DNA from: Pseudomonadota bacterium
Lineage (GTDB): Bacteria; Pseudomonadota; Gammaproteobacteria; Burkholderiales; SHXO01
Reading direction: 5' to 3'
Length of the DNA stretch: 53,223 bases
Assembly: GCA_023430065.1 (NCBI GenBank)
Contig: JAEZCG010000007.1
Location: 1-53,223 of the forward strand
This document shows, in pieces, positions 34,218 through 43,026 of this stretch; position 1 is the stretch's first letter, and every line of letters begins with the position of its first letter. A program made the position numbers and the translations under genes. The notes under the pieces are model-generated. The model was given only the letters and a program-made list of their open reading frames with translations. It had not been told where the DNA came from and searched no databases.

Positions 34218-35459
34218 CTATTTCACGCCACCGCCCTGCAGCGCGACCTGGCCGAGATCCCAGATGGGCAGAAACACACCCAGGGCGACGATCAGCACGA
34301 GGATGCCGAGCATCACGACGAGGATCGGCTCGATCTGGGCGCCGAGTGTCTTCAGGTCGTACTGCACCTCGCGCGTGTACAGGTCGGCGATTTCGTCGAG
34401 CATGTCGTCCAGGGCGCCGGACTCTTCCCCCACCAGCATCATCTGCAACACCGCCGGGGTGAACACGCCGGCGGCGATGGCCGTGCGCAGCACGCTGTCG
34501 CCGCGCTCGACGCCCTCGCGCATGCGTTCCACCTTCTGGCTCACGTAGCGGTTGTCCACGACCTGCGCGACCAGCGTGAGCCCGTGGACGGCCGATACGC
34601 CGCTGCGCAAGGCCAGCGCGAAACTGCGGGCGAAGCGTGCGAGCGTGGCCTTGAGCACGATCGGGCCGGCGATCGGAATGCGCAACCTGATGCGATCCCA
34701 GTGCAGCCTGCCCCGGTCGGTGGCCACCCACGCACGGAAACCGAGGGCGGCGGCGGTCGCCGCTGCGAGCAGCACCCACCAGTAGGCCAGACAGAAGTCG
34801 GATACCGCGACCAGCGCACGCGTGACGAGCGGCAGTTGCGCCCCGAATCCGCGATAGACGTGCGCGAACTGTGGAATGACGAACAGGTGGAGGACGCCGA
34901 GGGCCGCCAGCATGGCGACGATGACGAACGCCGGATAACGCAGCGCCGACTTCACCTGACCGCGCATCTCCTCCTGGAACTCCAGGTGGTGGAACAGGCG
35001 CAGGAAGATCTCCTCCAGACGCCCGGTGGTCTCGCCCACGTGCACCATCGCCACGTAGAAGGGCGTGAATGCCTCGCCGCGCCGCTGCAGCGATGCCGAC
35101 AGGTCGCGGCCGCTCTCCAGGTTCTCGCGCACGCTCTGCAGGGTCAGCTTGAAGGCCGGATTCGTGCACGACTCCTGCAAGCCTCCCAGCGCGCGCAGGA
35201 TCGGCACGCCGGCCTTGAGCAGCGCATACATCTGCCGGCTGAACAGCAGCAGATCGGCAGGCTTCACCCGCCCCTTGCGCCACGCGTGGAGCGTGAGGCC
35301 ATTCGTTCCGGCGTAGGGCGCCGGCGTGGGTGCGATGCGCACGGGGACGATGCCGCTGCCGGCCAAGGCCGCGGCCACCGCGTCGCTGTCGGCGCCCTCG
35401 AGCACGCCTTCGACGAGGGCGCCGTGGGTATCGCGTCCGCTGTAGGAATAGTGCGCCAT
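34218..35459 (-). CDS. mshG: MSHA platform protein MshG (PilC/GspF-like)
   Basis: A 413-residue polytopic inner-membrane platform protein with two GspF domains (about residues 75-200 and 280-400) and three membrane helices. Motifs are DLLLFSRQMYALLKAGVPIL, MVHVGETTGRLEEIFLRLFHH and MLVGEESGALDDMLDEIADLY. It transmits force from the MshE ATPase to pilin assembly. It begins four bases after mshE. Confidence 0.95.
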   Translation of the reverse strand: MAHYSYSGRDTHGALVEGVLEGADSDAVAAALAGSGIVPVRIAPTPAPYAGTNGLTLHAWRKGRVKPADLLLFSRQMYALLKAGVPILRALGGLQESCTNPAFKLTLQSVRENLESGRDLSASLQRRGEAFTPFYVAMVHVGETTGRLEEIFLRLFHHLEFQEEMRGQVKSALRYPAFVIVAMLAALGVLHLFVIPQFAHVYRGFGAQLPLVTRALVAVSDFCLAYWWVLLAAATAAALGFRAWVATDRGRLHWDRIRLRIPIAGPIVLKATLARFARSFALALRSGVSAVHGLTLVAQVVDNRYVSQKVERMREGVERGDSVLRTAIAAGVFTPAVLQMMLVGEESGALDDMLDEIADLYTREVQYDLKTLGAQIEPILVVMLGILVLIVALGVFLPIWDLGQVALQGGGVK

Positions 35460-35463
35460 CGTC

Positions 35464-37164
35464 TCAGTCCGCCAGCGACGACACCCGCATCGCTTCCTCG
35501 ACCGTGGTGGTGCCGCGCGCGGCCAGCATCGCGGCGTGGCGGCGCAGCGTGTGTCCTTTCATCTGCCGGCGCCCGGCCTCGATGAAACGCGACGGATCCG
35601 CGTCGTTGGCAGCCTGCACCACCGGACGCGTCATCTCCAGCATCTCGTACACGCCGGTGCGGCCCAGATAGCCGGTGGCGTTGCACTGGGAGCAGCCGCT
35701 GCCGCGCAGGAAACACGCCTCGAGCGCCGCCCCGTCGAGCTCCTGGCGCAGCCACTCGGCCTCGGCCGCCTCCAGGGGATGCTCGCGCGCGCAGCCGTCG
35801 CACACCACGCGCACCAGCCTCTGGGCCAGGACCATGCGCAGCGACATCGCCACCATGTAGCGCGGTGCACCCATATCCATGAGCCGGATCGGCGTGCTGA
35901 GCGCGTCGTTGGTGTGCAGGGTGGACAAGACCATGTGGCCGGTCATCGCCGCGCGCAATCCCACTTCGACCGTCTCCTGATCGCGCATCTCGCCGACCAG
36001 TATCACGTCGGGATCCTGGCGCAGTGCCGCGCGCAGGATGCGCCCGAAGGTGCGATCGATCCTTTCGTGCACCTGCACCTGATTGACGCGCGGCAGCCGG
36101 TACTCGACCGGATCTTCCACCGTGATGATCTTGCGCTCCGGGGTATTGATGCGCGCCAGCGCCGCGTACAGCGTGGTGGTCTTGCCGCTGCCGGTGGGCC
36201 CGGTCACGAGGATCATGCCGCTGGGGCGCTGCACCGCATCCTGCAGCCGCTCCAGGATGTGTTCGGGCATGCCGAGTCTCTCCAGACCGAGCAGGCCGGA
36301 ACTGCGGTTGAGCAGACGCATGACGACCGATTCGCCGTGTTGCACCGGCATGGTGGAGATGCGCACGTCGATGTGGCTGTTGCGCGCCCTGACCTGGAAC
36401 CGGCCGTCCTGCGGCAGGCGCTTCTCGGAGATGTCCAGCCCGGACATCAGCTTGAGGCGCAGCACCAGTGCGGAGGCGATCTTCGTGTCCGCCTCGGTCT
36501 GCACGTGCAGCACGCCGTCGATGCGGAAGCGGATGATCAGGCGCGTCTCCTGCGGCTCGATGTGGATGTCGGAGGCGCGCACGCCCACCGCGTCCTCGAA
36601 TACCGACTGCAGCAGGCGCACGACCGGGGCATCCTCGACCGTGGTGCCTCCGCCCAGCGCGGCGAAATCGATTCCGGGTTCGCCCAGTTCCTGGCCCAGC
36701 TCCTGCGCCAGCCCGGAGATCTCCTCGGTGCGGCGGTAGACGCGATCGATGGTCTGCAGCAGCAGGGTCTCGGTGACCACCGCCAGTTCGATCTCGCGCT
36801 TGAGGACGCGCGCGATCTCGTCGTAAGCGAAGAGGTCGGTCGGATCGGCCATGGCGACGCGGTAGAACGTGCCGCCGTCCTCCAGCACCAGGGCGCGGAA
36901 GCGCCGTGCCTGCGCTTCCGGCAGCCGCCCGGCGAGTTCCGGCTCGACCGGGAACTGCTTGAGGTTGACGTAGGGCACCTGGAGTTGGCGCGCGAGCGCG
37001 CTGGAGATCTGCTCCTCGGAGACGAAGCCCTGGTCGACGAAGACGCGGCCGAGCTTGCGGCCGCTGCGCTTCTGCACCTCGAGCGCATCGCGCAGCTGCA
37101 GTTCGGTGAGCAGGCCCTGCTGCAATAGAATCTCGCCCAGGCGAACTTTCTCCGGCCGTGCCAT
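35464..37164 (-). CDS. mshE: MSHA pilus extension ATPase MshE with c-di-GMP-binding N domain
   Basis: A 566-residue GspE/PilB-type ATPase that powers pilus extension. The core has Walker A GPTGSGKTTT (about residues 324-333), the Asp box and VGEMRDQETVEVGLRAAMTGH with the Walker B region, and a zinc-binding four-cysteine motif (CDGC, CSQC). The N terminus holds two 24-residue MshEN motifs, starting RLGEILLQQG (near residue 7) and KLGRVFVDQG (near 37), each ending with AL-xx-Q. In Vibrio MshE these bind cyclic di-GMP, so extension is likely controlled by that messenger. It starts the minus-strand pilus operon and diverges from trmL. Confidence 0.95.
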   Translation of the reverse strand: MARPEKVRLGEILLQQGLLTELQLRDALEVQKRSGRKLGRVFVDQGFVSEEQISSALARQLQVPYVNLKQFPVEPELAGRLPEAQARRFRALVLEDGGTFYRVAMADPTDLFAYDEIARVLKREIELAVVTETLLLQTIDRVYRRTEEISGLAQELGQELGEPGIDFAALGGGTTVEDAPVVRLLQSVFEDAVGVRASDIHIEPQETRLIIRFRIDGVLHVQTEADTKIASALVLRLKLMSGLDISEKRLPQDGRFQVRARNSHIDVRISTMPVQHGESVVMRLLNRSSGLLGLERLGMPEHILERLQDAVQRPSGMILVTGPTGSGKTTTLYAALARINTPERKIITVEDPVEYRLPRVNQVQVHERIDRTFGRILRAALRQDPDVILVGEMRDQETVEVGLRAAMTGHMVLSTLHTNDALSTPIRLMDMGAPRYMVAMSLRMVLAQRLVRVVCDGCAREHPLEAAEAEWLRQELDGAALEACFLRGSGCSQCNATGYLGRTGVYEMLEMTRPVVQAANDADPSRFIEAGRRQMKGHTLRRHAAMLAARGTTTVEEAMRVSSLAD

Positions 37165-37233
37165 GGCCTCTCCAGATGGTCGACCCCCGGGTTATCGGCG
37201 GGCTGCGACGCGCATTTAACCGATCCCGCACCG

Positions 37234-37698
37234 ATGTTCGACATCGTCCTGGTCCAGCCCGAGATCCCGCCCAACACCGGCAACGTCATTCGACTGAGTG
37301 CGAATACCGGGTGCCGGCTGCATCTGGTCGCGCCGCTGGGTTTCCGGATGGACGATCGCGAACTGCGTCGCGCGGGGCTGGACTACCACGAGTACGCGCA
37401 GGTGCGCGTGCACGCGGACTGGGCGGCCTGCTGCGCCGTACTGGACGCCGGACGCATGTACGCATTCACGACCCGCGCGGCCCGCCGCTTCGATGAGCCG
37501 GTCTACGCCCCCGGGGATGTGCTGGTGTTCGGTGCCGAGACGAGCGGGCTGCCCGCTGCGCTGCTGGACCGATTCCCCCAGTCTCGCCGCGTGCGGCTGC
37601 CCATGGTGCCCGGCAACCGCAGTCTCAACCTCTCGAACGCGGTGGCGGTCGCCGTATTCGAGGCGTGGCGACAGAACGGCTACGGCGGCGGTGCGTAG
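37234..37698 (+). CDS. trmL: tRNA (cytidine(34)-2'-O)-methyltransferase
   Basis: SPOUT-family enzyme that methylates the wobble base ribose of tRNA-Leu. The 154-residue protein begins MFDIVLVQPEIPPNTGNVIR and has the SAM-knot motifs VLVFGAETSGLP and RLPMVPGNRSLNLSNAVAVA, all typical of TrmL. It stands alone between the divergent mshE and the convergent gpsA, with 24 bases to the gpsA stop. Confidence 0.96.
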   Translation: MFDIVLVQPEIPPNTGNVIRLSANTGCRLHLVAPLGFRMDDRELRRAGLDYHEYAQVRVHADWAACCAVLDAGRMYAFTTRAARRFDEPVYAPGDVLVFGAETSGLPAALLDRFPQSRRVRLPMVPGNRSLNLSNAVAVAVFEAWRQNGYGGGA

Positions 37699-37722
37699 CC
37701 GCCGGCGATCGCGCGCGGCGTC

Positions 37723-38715
37723 TCAGTCGGCGGTCTCGTTGCGCGGCTCGCGTGCGAGCAGCGCCTCCACCGCCTGCAGCGGCGCGAGCCCCTCGAACAG
37801 GACCCGGCAGACCGCTTCCGTGATCGGCATGTCGACGCCGGTCCGGGCGGCCAGCCGCCGTACCTCGCGCGCGGTATGCACGCCCTCGGCGACGTGTCCC
37901 AGTTCCGCCAGCGCCTGCTCCAGCGTCTTGCCGGCCGCCATGCGCAGACCGACCTGCCGGTTGCGGGAGAGATTGCCGGTGCAGGTGAGGATCAGGTCAC
38001 CCATGCCGGCCAGCCCCATGAAGGTCTCGGCCCGGCCGCCCATGCGCACGCCGAGGCGGGTGATTTCGGCCAGACCGCGCGTGACGAGGGCCGCGCGCGC
38101 GCTCTCGCCGAAGCCCAGGCCGTCGGAGATGCCGGCGGCGATGGCGATGACGTTCTTGACGGCCCCGCCCACCTCCACACCGGTCAGGTCGCCGCTGGAG
38201 TAGATGCGCAGCCGACGCGTGCGCAGCTCGCGCGCGAGCGCTGTCGCGAACGTCGCATCGTTCGCCGCCAGCGTGACGGCCGCCGGTACCCCGCGCGCCA
38301 CTTCCTGCGCGAAGCTCGGTCCCGACAGGACACCGCGCGGCACCTCGCGCGGCAATTCCTCCGCCGCCACCTCGTGCGGGAGCTTGGCGCTGCCGGCCTC
38401 GAAACCCTTGCACAGCCAGATTGCAGGCAGCGGCCGGGCAGCCTGTGCGACCAGCCGCAGACCGGTCCGCAGCCCGGCGACGCTGGCACCGATCACGGCC
38501 AGATCGGCGGTCTGCAGCGCCTCCTGCGCCAGCGCTGCGAGCCGAAGGTGGGAAGGAAAGGCGATGCCAGGCAGGTAGCGGGTGTTCGTGCGTTGCGCAT
38601 CCATGTCGCGCATCTGGGCAGGATCACGCGTCCATAGCGTGACCTCATGGCTGCCTGCGAGCGCGATCGCCAGCCCCGTTCCCCACGCGCCGGCGCCGAG
38701 CACGGCGATCTTCAC
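37723..38715 (-). CDS. gpsA: Glycerol-3-phosphate dehydrogenase [NAD(P)+]
   Basis: Reduces dihydroxyacetone phosphate to glycerol 3-phosphate for phospholipid synthesis. The 330-residue product begins with the Rossmann motif VLGAGAWGTGLAIALA, has GPSFAQEVARGVPAAVTLA, the catalytic lysine in VGGAVKNVIAIAAGISDGLG and GLAGMGDLILTCTGNLSRNR. It overlaps the SH3-protein stop by four bases, in the SecB-trx-grx minus-strand group. Confidence 0.97.
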   Translation of the reverse strand: MKIAVLGAGAWGTGLAIALAGSHEVTLWTRDPAQMRDMDAQRTNTRYLPGIAFPSHLRLAALAQEALQTADLAVIGASVAGLRTGLRLVAQAARPLPAIWLCKGFEAGSAKLPHEVAAEELPREVPRGVLSGPSFAQEVARGVPAAVTLAANDATFATALARELRTRRLRIYSSGDLTGVEVGGAVKNVIAIAAGISDGLGFGESARAALVTRGLAEITRLGVRMGGRAETFMGLAGMGDLILTCTGNLSRNRQVGLRMAAGKTLEQALAELGHVAEGVHTAREVRRLAARTGVDMPITEAVCRVLFEGLAPLQAVEALLAREPRNETAD

Positions 38716-39164
38716 AGCCCCCAGACCTGGGTCACGTGCACGTAGCCGTTCAGGCCCTGCGCATGGCGCACGCGCACGAAGTTCCCGGACAGCTCCAGCA
38801 TGTCGAGGACGACGTGCTGCTCCGCCTCGAACACCAGGGCGGCGGACTCGTCCGGCGCGGCGCGTACCTGGGCGCGGGCGACGCGAATGCTCACTGTGCG
38901 CCGGGTCGACAGGTGCGCCGCCTCGATCCAGGCCAGGTCTCCGGTCGCGTCACGCACCTTGACCCAGCCATCGAGCGCCACGATGACCTCGACCGGATAG
39001 TGGCGCGACAAAATGGAGACGGGATGCGCCTTGAGCGAGGGCGCATCGAACATGACTGCAGCATCGACGTCGACCGAGCGGAACTCGAGCGCATGCGCCC
39101 ACGGCGCGGCGACACCGAGCGCGAGCGCGGCGAGGAGACGAAGCGGACGCGCGCCGGCGCGCAT
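38712..39164 (-). CDS. Exported SH3 domain protein
   Basis: A 150-residue exported protein with a signal peptide (LRLLAALALGVAAPWAHA) and two bacterial SH3 domains, seen as DGWVKVRDATGDLAWIEAAHLS and the C-terminal NFVRVRHAQGLNGYVHVTQVWGL. Bacterial SH3 domains often bind cell-wall peptides. It overlaps gpsA and starts five bases after the secB stop. This gene commonly stands between secB and gpsA in betaproteobacteria. The exact role is not established. Confidence 0.88.
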   Translation of the reverse strand: MRAGARPLRLLAALALGVAAPWAHALEFRSVDVDAAVMFDAPSLKAHPVSILSRHYPVEVIVALDGWVKVRDATGDLAWIEAAHLSTRRTVSIRVARAQVRAAPDESAALVFEAEQHVVLDMLELSGNFVRVRHAQGLNGYVHVTQVWGL

Positions 39165-39169
39165 CGACG

Positions 39170-39646
39170 TCAGTGCGTGACGGGCGGCGTCGCCGGCTGC
39201 GCGTCCTTGCCCTGCTGCTGCAGGCGCTGCTGATACAACGCCTCGAAGTTGACCGGCGCGAGCAGGAACGGCGGAAAGCCGCAGCGGCTGATGGAATCGG
39301 ACACGGTCTCGCGCGCGTACGGGAAGAGGATGTTCGGGCAGGTGATGCTCAGCACCAGATCCAGGCTTTCCTTGGGCAGGTTGCGGATCTGGAAGATTCC
39401 CGATTGGTGCGCCTCCACCAGAAACACCGTCTTCTCGTTGTGCACGGCAGTGGTCGTGACGCTCAGCGTGACTTCGTAGAAGCCTTCGTTGATGGACTTG
39501 GCCTGCGTGCTCAATTGCACGTCTACGCGCGGCGTCTCGCGTTCCAGGAACACCTGTGGCGCATTCGGCACCTCCACCGAGAGATCCTTCACGTAGATCT
39601 TGTCGATGGTGAACACCGCTTGATTTTGCTGCTGCTCTTCGGCCAT
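39170..39646 (-). CDS. secB: Protein-export chaperone SecB
   Basis: A 158-residue cytoplasmic tetrameric chaperone that holds preproteins unfolded and passes them to SecA. It has FTIDKIYVKDLSVEVPNAP at the start, YEVTLSVTTTAVHNEKTVFL, the SecA-binding acidic and the CPNILFPYARETVSDSISRC motif, and GFPPFLLAPVNFEALYQQR at the end. Position next to gpsA, thioredoxin and glutaredoxin genes is the usual proteobacterial layout. Confidence 0.97.
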   Translation of the reverse strand: MAEEQQQNQAVFTIDKIYVKDLSVEVPNAPQVFLERETPRVDVQLSTQAKSINEGFYEVTLSVTTTAVHNEKTVFLVEAHQSGIFQIRNLPKESLDLVLSITCPNILFPYARETVSDSISRCGFPPFLLAPVNFEALYQQRLQQQGKDAQPATPPVTH

Positions 39647-39711
39647 GGTCGTCCCTGCGCAAAAACGACGATTCTAGCGCATGGGGGTGTGCAGCCGGAC
39701 GACGGCAGCGA

Positions 39712-40146
39712 TCAGGTGCGCCGCACCCACGCGCGCAGGCTGCGCGCGTCGAGCGCCCCGGAGACGCGGTCGACCTCGCGTCCGGCCTGGAACTTGATCA
39801 AAGTGGGAATGCTGCGAATGGCGAAGCGCGCCGCCAGCTCCTGCTGCGCATCCGTGTCGACCTTCGCCAGGCGTGCGTGTGCCCGCTCCTCGCGAGCGAT
39901 CTGTTCGAACGCCGGCGCCATCATGCGACACGGCCCGCACCAGCTGGCCCAGAAGTCCACCACCACCGGCAGGTCGTTGCGTGCGACGAAGGTGTCGAAA
40001 CTGGCCTGATCCAACGGCACGGGACGGCCGTCCAGGAGCGCGGCATGGCACCGGCCGCAGGTTCCGCCCTCCTCCAGCCGTGCGGCCGGCACGCGGTTCA
40101 CTGCCCCGCAGTGTGCGCATACGACGTGGAGAGGGTCCGCGGTCAT
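39712..40146 (-). CDS. trxC: Thioredoxin 2 with N-terminal zinc motif
   Basis: A 144-residue cytoplasmic thioredoxin. The redox motif is WCGPC in VVDFWASWCGPCRMMAP. The extra N-terminal domain has two CxxC pairs (CAHCGAVNRV and CGRCH) that bind zinc, as in TrxC. The later SIPTLIKFQAGREVDRVSG has the cis-proline. The ATG at 40146 was used because the frame upstream lacks homology. It sits between secB and grxC. Confidence 0.94.
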   Translation of the reverse strand: MTADPLHVVCAHCGAVNRVPAARLEEGGTCGRCHAALLDGRPVPLDQASFDTFVARNDLPVVVDFWASWCGPCRMMAPAFEQIAREERAHARLAKVDTDAQQELAARFAIRSIPTLIKFQAGREVDRVSGALDARSLRAWVRRT

Positions 40147-40156
40147 GGTGCTTCCT

Positions 40157-40423
40157 TCATTCGATTTCGTCCGCGAGCAGCGGATCGAGCTTGCCGGCGC
40201 GGTCCAGCGCCGACAGGTCGTCATAGCCGCCCACGTGCACCTCCCCGACGTAGATCTGGGGCACCGTGCGGCGCTGCGTGCGCTCCACCATCTCCACGCG
40301 TCGCTGCGGCTCGAGATCGACCCGGATCTTGTCGATCTCCACGCCCTTGGTCCGAAGAAGGCGCTCGGCCATCGAGCAGTACGGGCAGTAGCCCGTGGCG
40401 TACATCGTGACGCGCTTGCTCAT
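40157..40423 (-). CDS. grxC: Glutaredoxin 3
   Basis: An 88-residue glutaredoxin with the redox site YCPYC in [17 protein letters not shown], the cis-Pro segment [20 protein letters not shown] and the glutathione-binding GGYDDL motif. It uses glutathione to reduce protein disulfides in the cytoplasm. It begins 25 bases after the rhodanese gene and ends 10 bases before trxC. Confidence 0.96.
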   Translation of the reverse strand: MSKRVTMYATGYCPYCSMAERLLRTKGVEIDKIRVDLEPQRRVEMVERTQRRTVPQIYVGEVHVGGYDDLSALDRAGKLDPLLADEIE

Positions 40424-40448
40424 CCGACCCGCCTCGATCGTCCCGCCG

Positions 40449-40862
40449 TCAGCCCTTCCTGATCGGCATGCCGGCCTGCTGCCAGGCATTCATGCCACCC
40501 GCAAGGGACCAGACCTGCGTGAATCCCGCCTTGCGCAGCGTCGCCGCGGCAGTCATCGACCGGTTGCCCGACGCGCACACCAGCACGATCGGCTTGTCCT
40601 TGAATTTCTCCAACTCCTTCGCCCGCTCACCCAGCTGGCCGACGGGAATGTGGCGTGCGTCGGCGATGTGGCCGGCGTTGAATTCGCCGGTCTCGCGCAC
40701 GTCCACGACCTGCGCGTCCTGCCGGTTGATCATCTGCACCGCGTCCGCGACGCCGGCCTCCTTCGCCTTGCTGATGCGCTTGGCCACGGTCGGCCAGATG
40801 AACATGAGGCCGCTGACGACGGCGATCAATACCAGCCAGATGTTCTTCTGCACGAATTCCAC
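40449..40862 (-). CDS. Membrane-anchored rhodanese-like protein (YibN type)
   Basis: A 137-residue protein with one N-terminal membrane helix ([17 protein letters not shown]) and a rhodanese domain. The active-site loop reads [17 protein letters not shown], with the catalytic cysteine. Rhodaneses carry sulfur as a persulfide. The gene is found next to grxC and secB in many proteobacteria, which suggests thiol or sulfur handling at the membrane. It diverges from gpmA. Confidence 0.9.
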   Translation of the reverse strand: MEFVQKNIWLVLIAVVSGLMFIWPTVAKRISKAKEAGVADAVQMINRQDAQVVDVRETGEFNAGHIADARHIPVGQLGERAKELEKFKDKPIVLVCASGNRSMTAAATLRKAGFTQVWSLAGGMNAWQQAGMPIRKG

Positions 40863-40886
40863 GTCGTCGTTCCCTCGATCGATTGG

Positions 40887-40914
40887 TTGTTAGGAAGTGC
40901 CGGTCCGCTAGAAT
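40887..40914 (+). promoter_or_regulatory. Candidate promoter of gpmA
   Basis: TTGTTA, 16 bases, TAGAAT, in the 81 bases between the divergent rhodanese and gpmA genes. It would give a 5' leader of about 20 bases before the gpmA ATG. Confidence 0.45.
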
Positions 40915-40943
40915 ATCGCACCTGTCTCACGTCAACGATCGCC

Positions 40944-41693
40944 ATGTACAAGCTCGTCCTGCTGCGCCACGGGGAAAGCGTCTGGAACAAGGAGAACCGC
41001 TTCACCGGATGGACCGACGTCGATCTGTCCGAGCGCGGCCGCGAGGAGGCGCGCGAAGCCGGACGGCTGCTCAAGGCCGAGGGACTCGGCTTCGACGTGG
41101 CCTTTACGTCGGTGCTCAAGCGGGCGATCCGCACGCTGTGGATGACACTCGACGAGATGGATCTGATGTGGATCCCCGTGCACAACTCCTGGCGGCTCAA
41201 CGAACGCCACTACGGCGACCTGCAAGGTCTGAACAAGGCCGAGACCGCGGCGAAGTTCGGGGAACAGCAGGTGAAGATCTGGCGCCGCAGCTACGACACG
41301 CCGCCGCCGCCGCTGGCGGCGCAGGATCCGCGCCATCCGGCCTCCGATCCCCGCTATCGCGACGTGCCGAGGAGCGACCTGCCGCTGACGGAATGCCTGA
41401 AGGACACCGTGGCGCGCTTCCTGCCGCTGTGGAACGAGAGCATTGCCCCGGAAGTCGCGCGTGGACGGCGCGTCATCATCGCCGCGCACGGCAATTCGCT
41501 GCGTGCCCTGATCAAGTACCTGGACGACGTCTCCGAGCAGGAGATCGTCGAGCTCAACGTCCCGACCGGCGTTCCCCTGGTGTACGAACTGGACGCGCGG
41601 CTGAAGCCGCTGCGCCACTACTATCTCGGCGATCCGGCGCGCGTGGCCGCCGCCGTCAATGCGGTTGCAGCCCAGGGGAAGGCCGCTTCCTGA
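40944..41693 (+). CDS. gpmA: 2,3-bisphosphoglycerate-dependent phosphoglycerate mutase
   Basis: Glycolytic enzyme that interconverts 3- and 2-phosphoglycerate through a phosphohistidine. The 249-residue product has the RHGE motif at the start ([20 protein letters not shown], catalytic His at 9), [34 protein letters not shown] and [18 protein letters not shown] with the second catalytic histidine. The end overlaps the start of the EnvC-like gene by 35 bases. Confidence 0.97.
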   Translation: MYKLVLLRHGESVWNKENRFTGWTDVDLSERGREEAREAGRLLKAEGLGFDVAFTSVLKRAIRTLWMTLDEMDLMWIPVHNSWRLNERHYGDLQGLNKAETAAKFGEQQVKIWRRSYDTPPPPLAAQDPRHPASDPRYRDVPRSDLPLTECLKDTVARFLPLWNESIAPEVARGRRVIIAAHGNSLRALIKYLDDVSEQEIVELNVPTGVPLVYELDARLKPLRHYYLGDPARVAAAVNAVAAQGKAAS

Positions 41694-42927
41694 AGGCGCC
41701 CGCCCGGCCCTGCGCCGCGCGGGACGCCTGACGCCGCGCCCGCAGCGCCTGCTCATCGCGCTGTTCGCGCTGTGCCTGGGAGCCGGCGCGCTCGCCGGGC
41801 CCAAGGAGGATCTCAGGGCGCTGCGCCAGAAGGTCGAGCAGCTCACGCGCGAACTGGCCGCCTCGGAGAGCTCGAGGGCCGACGCCACCGATGCCCTGCG
41901 CGAGTCCGAGCAGGCCATCAGCCTGAGCGGTCGCCACCTGTTCGAGTTACGCGCGCAGGAGGCGCAGGCGCGCGCCCGCCTTGCCGAACTCGACGCCGAA
42001 CAGGCTCGGCTGGAAGGTGCGGTCGAAGCGCAGCAGGAGACCCTGGCCCGCGTGCTGCGCCACGCCTATCTGCATGGCCAGATCCCGGCGGCAGCCGTGG
42101 CTCTCTCACCGGGAGAGCCCGGTCAGGCGGCACGCCGCCTCCATTACCTCGGCTACCTGGTTCGGGACCGTGCGGCAGCGATCGAGCGCCTGCGCACGGA
42201 CCGGGCACGGGTGCAGAGCCTGGCCGAGGAGGGTCTGCAACAGGCACAGGCGCTGGAGGCGCTGCAAGCGCAACAGTCTGCCGCGCAGCGCGAACTGGTG
42301 CGCCAGCGGACCGAGCGCGCGGCCGCACTGAAGCAGGTATCGGCGCAGATCGACCGGCAGCGGCGCGAGATGGACCGCCTTCGGCGCAGCGAGGAGCGGC
42401 TGACGAAGCTGGTGCAGCAGCTCGCCAAGCAGATCAAACGCACGCCGGCAAAGAAGCGTCCGGCCACACCGGGCGCCAAGGGGAAGGCCGGCGCGGAGCA
42501 GGCCGAGCCACCGCGGGTCGCCGCAATCCGGCTTCCGGCGCTGGATGCCCCTGCAGGCACGCCGGTCAAGGGGGAACTCGTGGCGCGCTTCGGGAGTCCA
42601 CGTACCGGTACCGGATTGCGCTGGAACGGCTGGTTCATCGCCGCCTCCCCCGGCACGCCGGTCAAGGCGCCGACCGCGGGGCGGGTGGTGTTCGCCGACT
42701 GGCTTCGAGGATTCGGCAACCTGCTCATCCTCGACCACGGCGAGGGCCTCATGAGCCTGTACGGCAACAACGAGGCGCTGCTCAAGGCGGTGGGCGACGA
42801 GGTACGGGGCGGCGAGCCGATCGCGTCGGTCGGAAACAGCGGTGGCAACGCCGATTCGGGTCTATACTTCGAATTACGTTACCAGGGCAAACCGGTAGAT
42901 CCCGCGCGATGGATCGCATCGCGCTGA
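41659..42927 (+). CDS. EnvC-like murein hydrolase activator
   Basis: A 422-residue exported protein with a signal peptide ([17 protein letters not shown]), a long coiled-coil of about 240 residues rich in Ala, Gln and Arg, and a C-terminal LytM-type M23 domain. The zinc-binding residues of active M23 enzymes are missing: RWNGWFI and LYFELR replace the usual His and Asp positions. This is typical of EnvC, which activates amidases at the division site under FtsEX. The start overlaps gpmA by 35 bases; a later non-ATG start in front of the signal peptide is possible. It forms an operon with ctpA. Confidence 0.88.
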   Translation: MRLQPRGRPLPEGARPALRRAGRLTPRPQRLLIALFALCLGAGALAGPKEDLRALRQKVEQLTRELAASESSRADATDALRESEQAISLSGRHLFELRAQEAQARARLAELDAEQARLEGAVEAQQETLARVLRHAYLHGQIPAAAVALSPGEPGQAARRLHYLGYLVRDRAAAIERLRTDRARVQSLAEEGLQQAQALEALQAQQSAAQRELVRQRTERAAALKQVSAQIDRQRREMDRLRRSEERLTKLVQQLAKQIKRTPAKKRPATPGAKGKAGAEQAEPPRVAAIRLPALDAPAGTPVKGELVARFGSPRTGTGLRWNGWFIAASPGTPVKAPTAGRVVFADWLRGFGNLLILDHGEGLMSLYGNNEALLKAVGDEVRGGEPIASVGNSGGNADSGLYFELRYQGKPVDPARWIASR

Positions 42928-43026
42928 AGTGAATCTTGCGTCCGGTCTCCAGAGCGCCGCGCGGCGGACGATTCTGGAACCGGGGGGCATCCGGCACCCA
43001 CGCGGCACCTTTAGGACACACGACCC

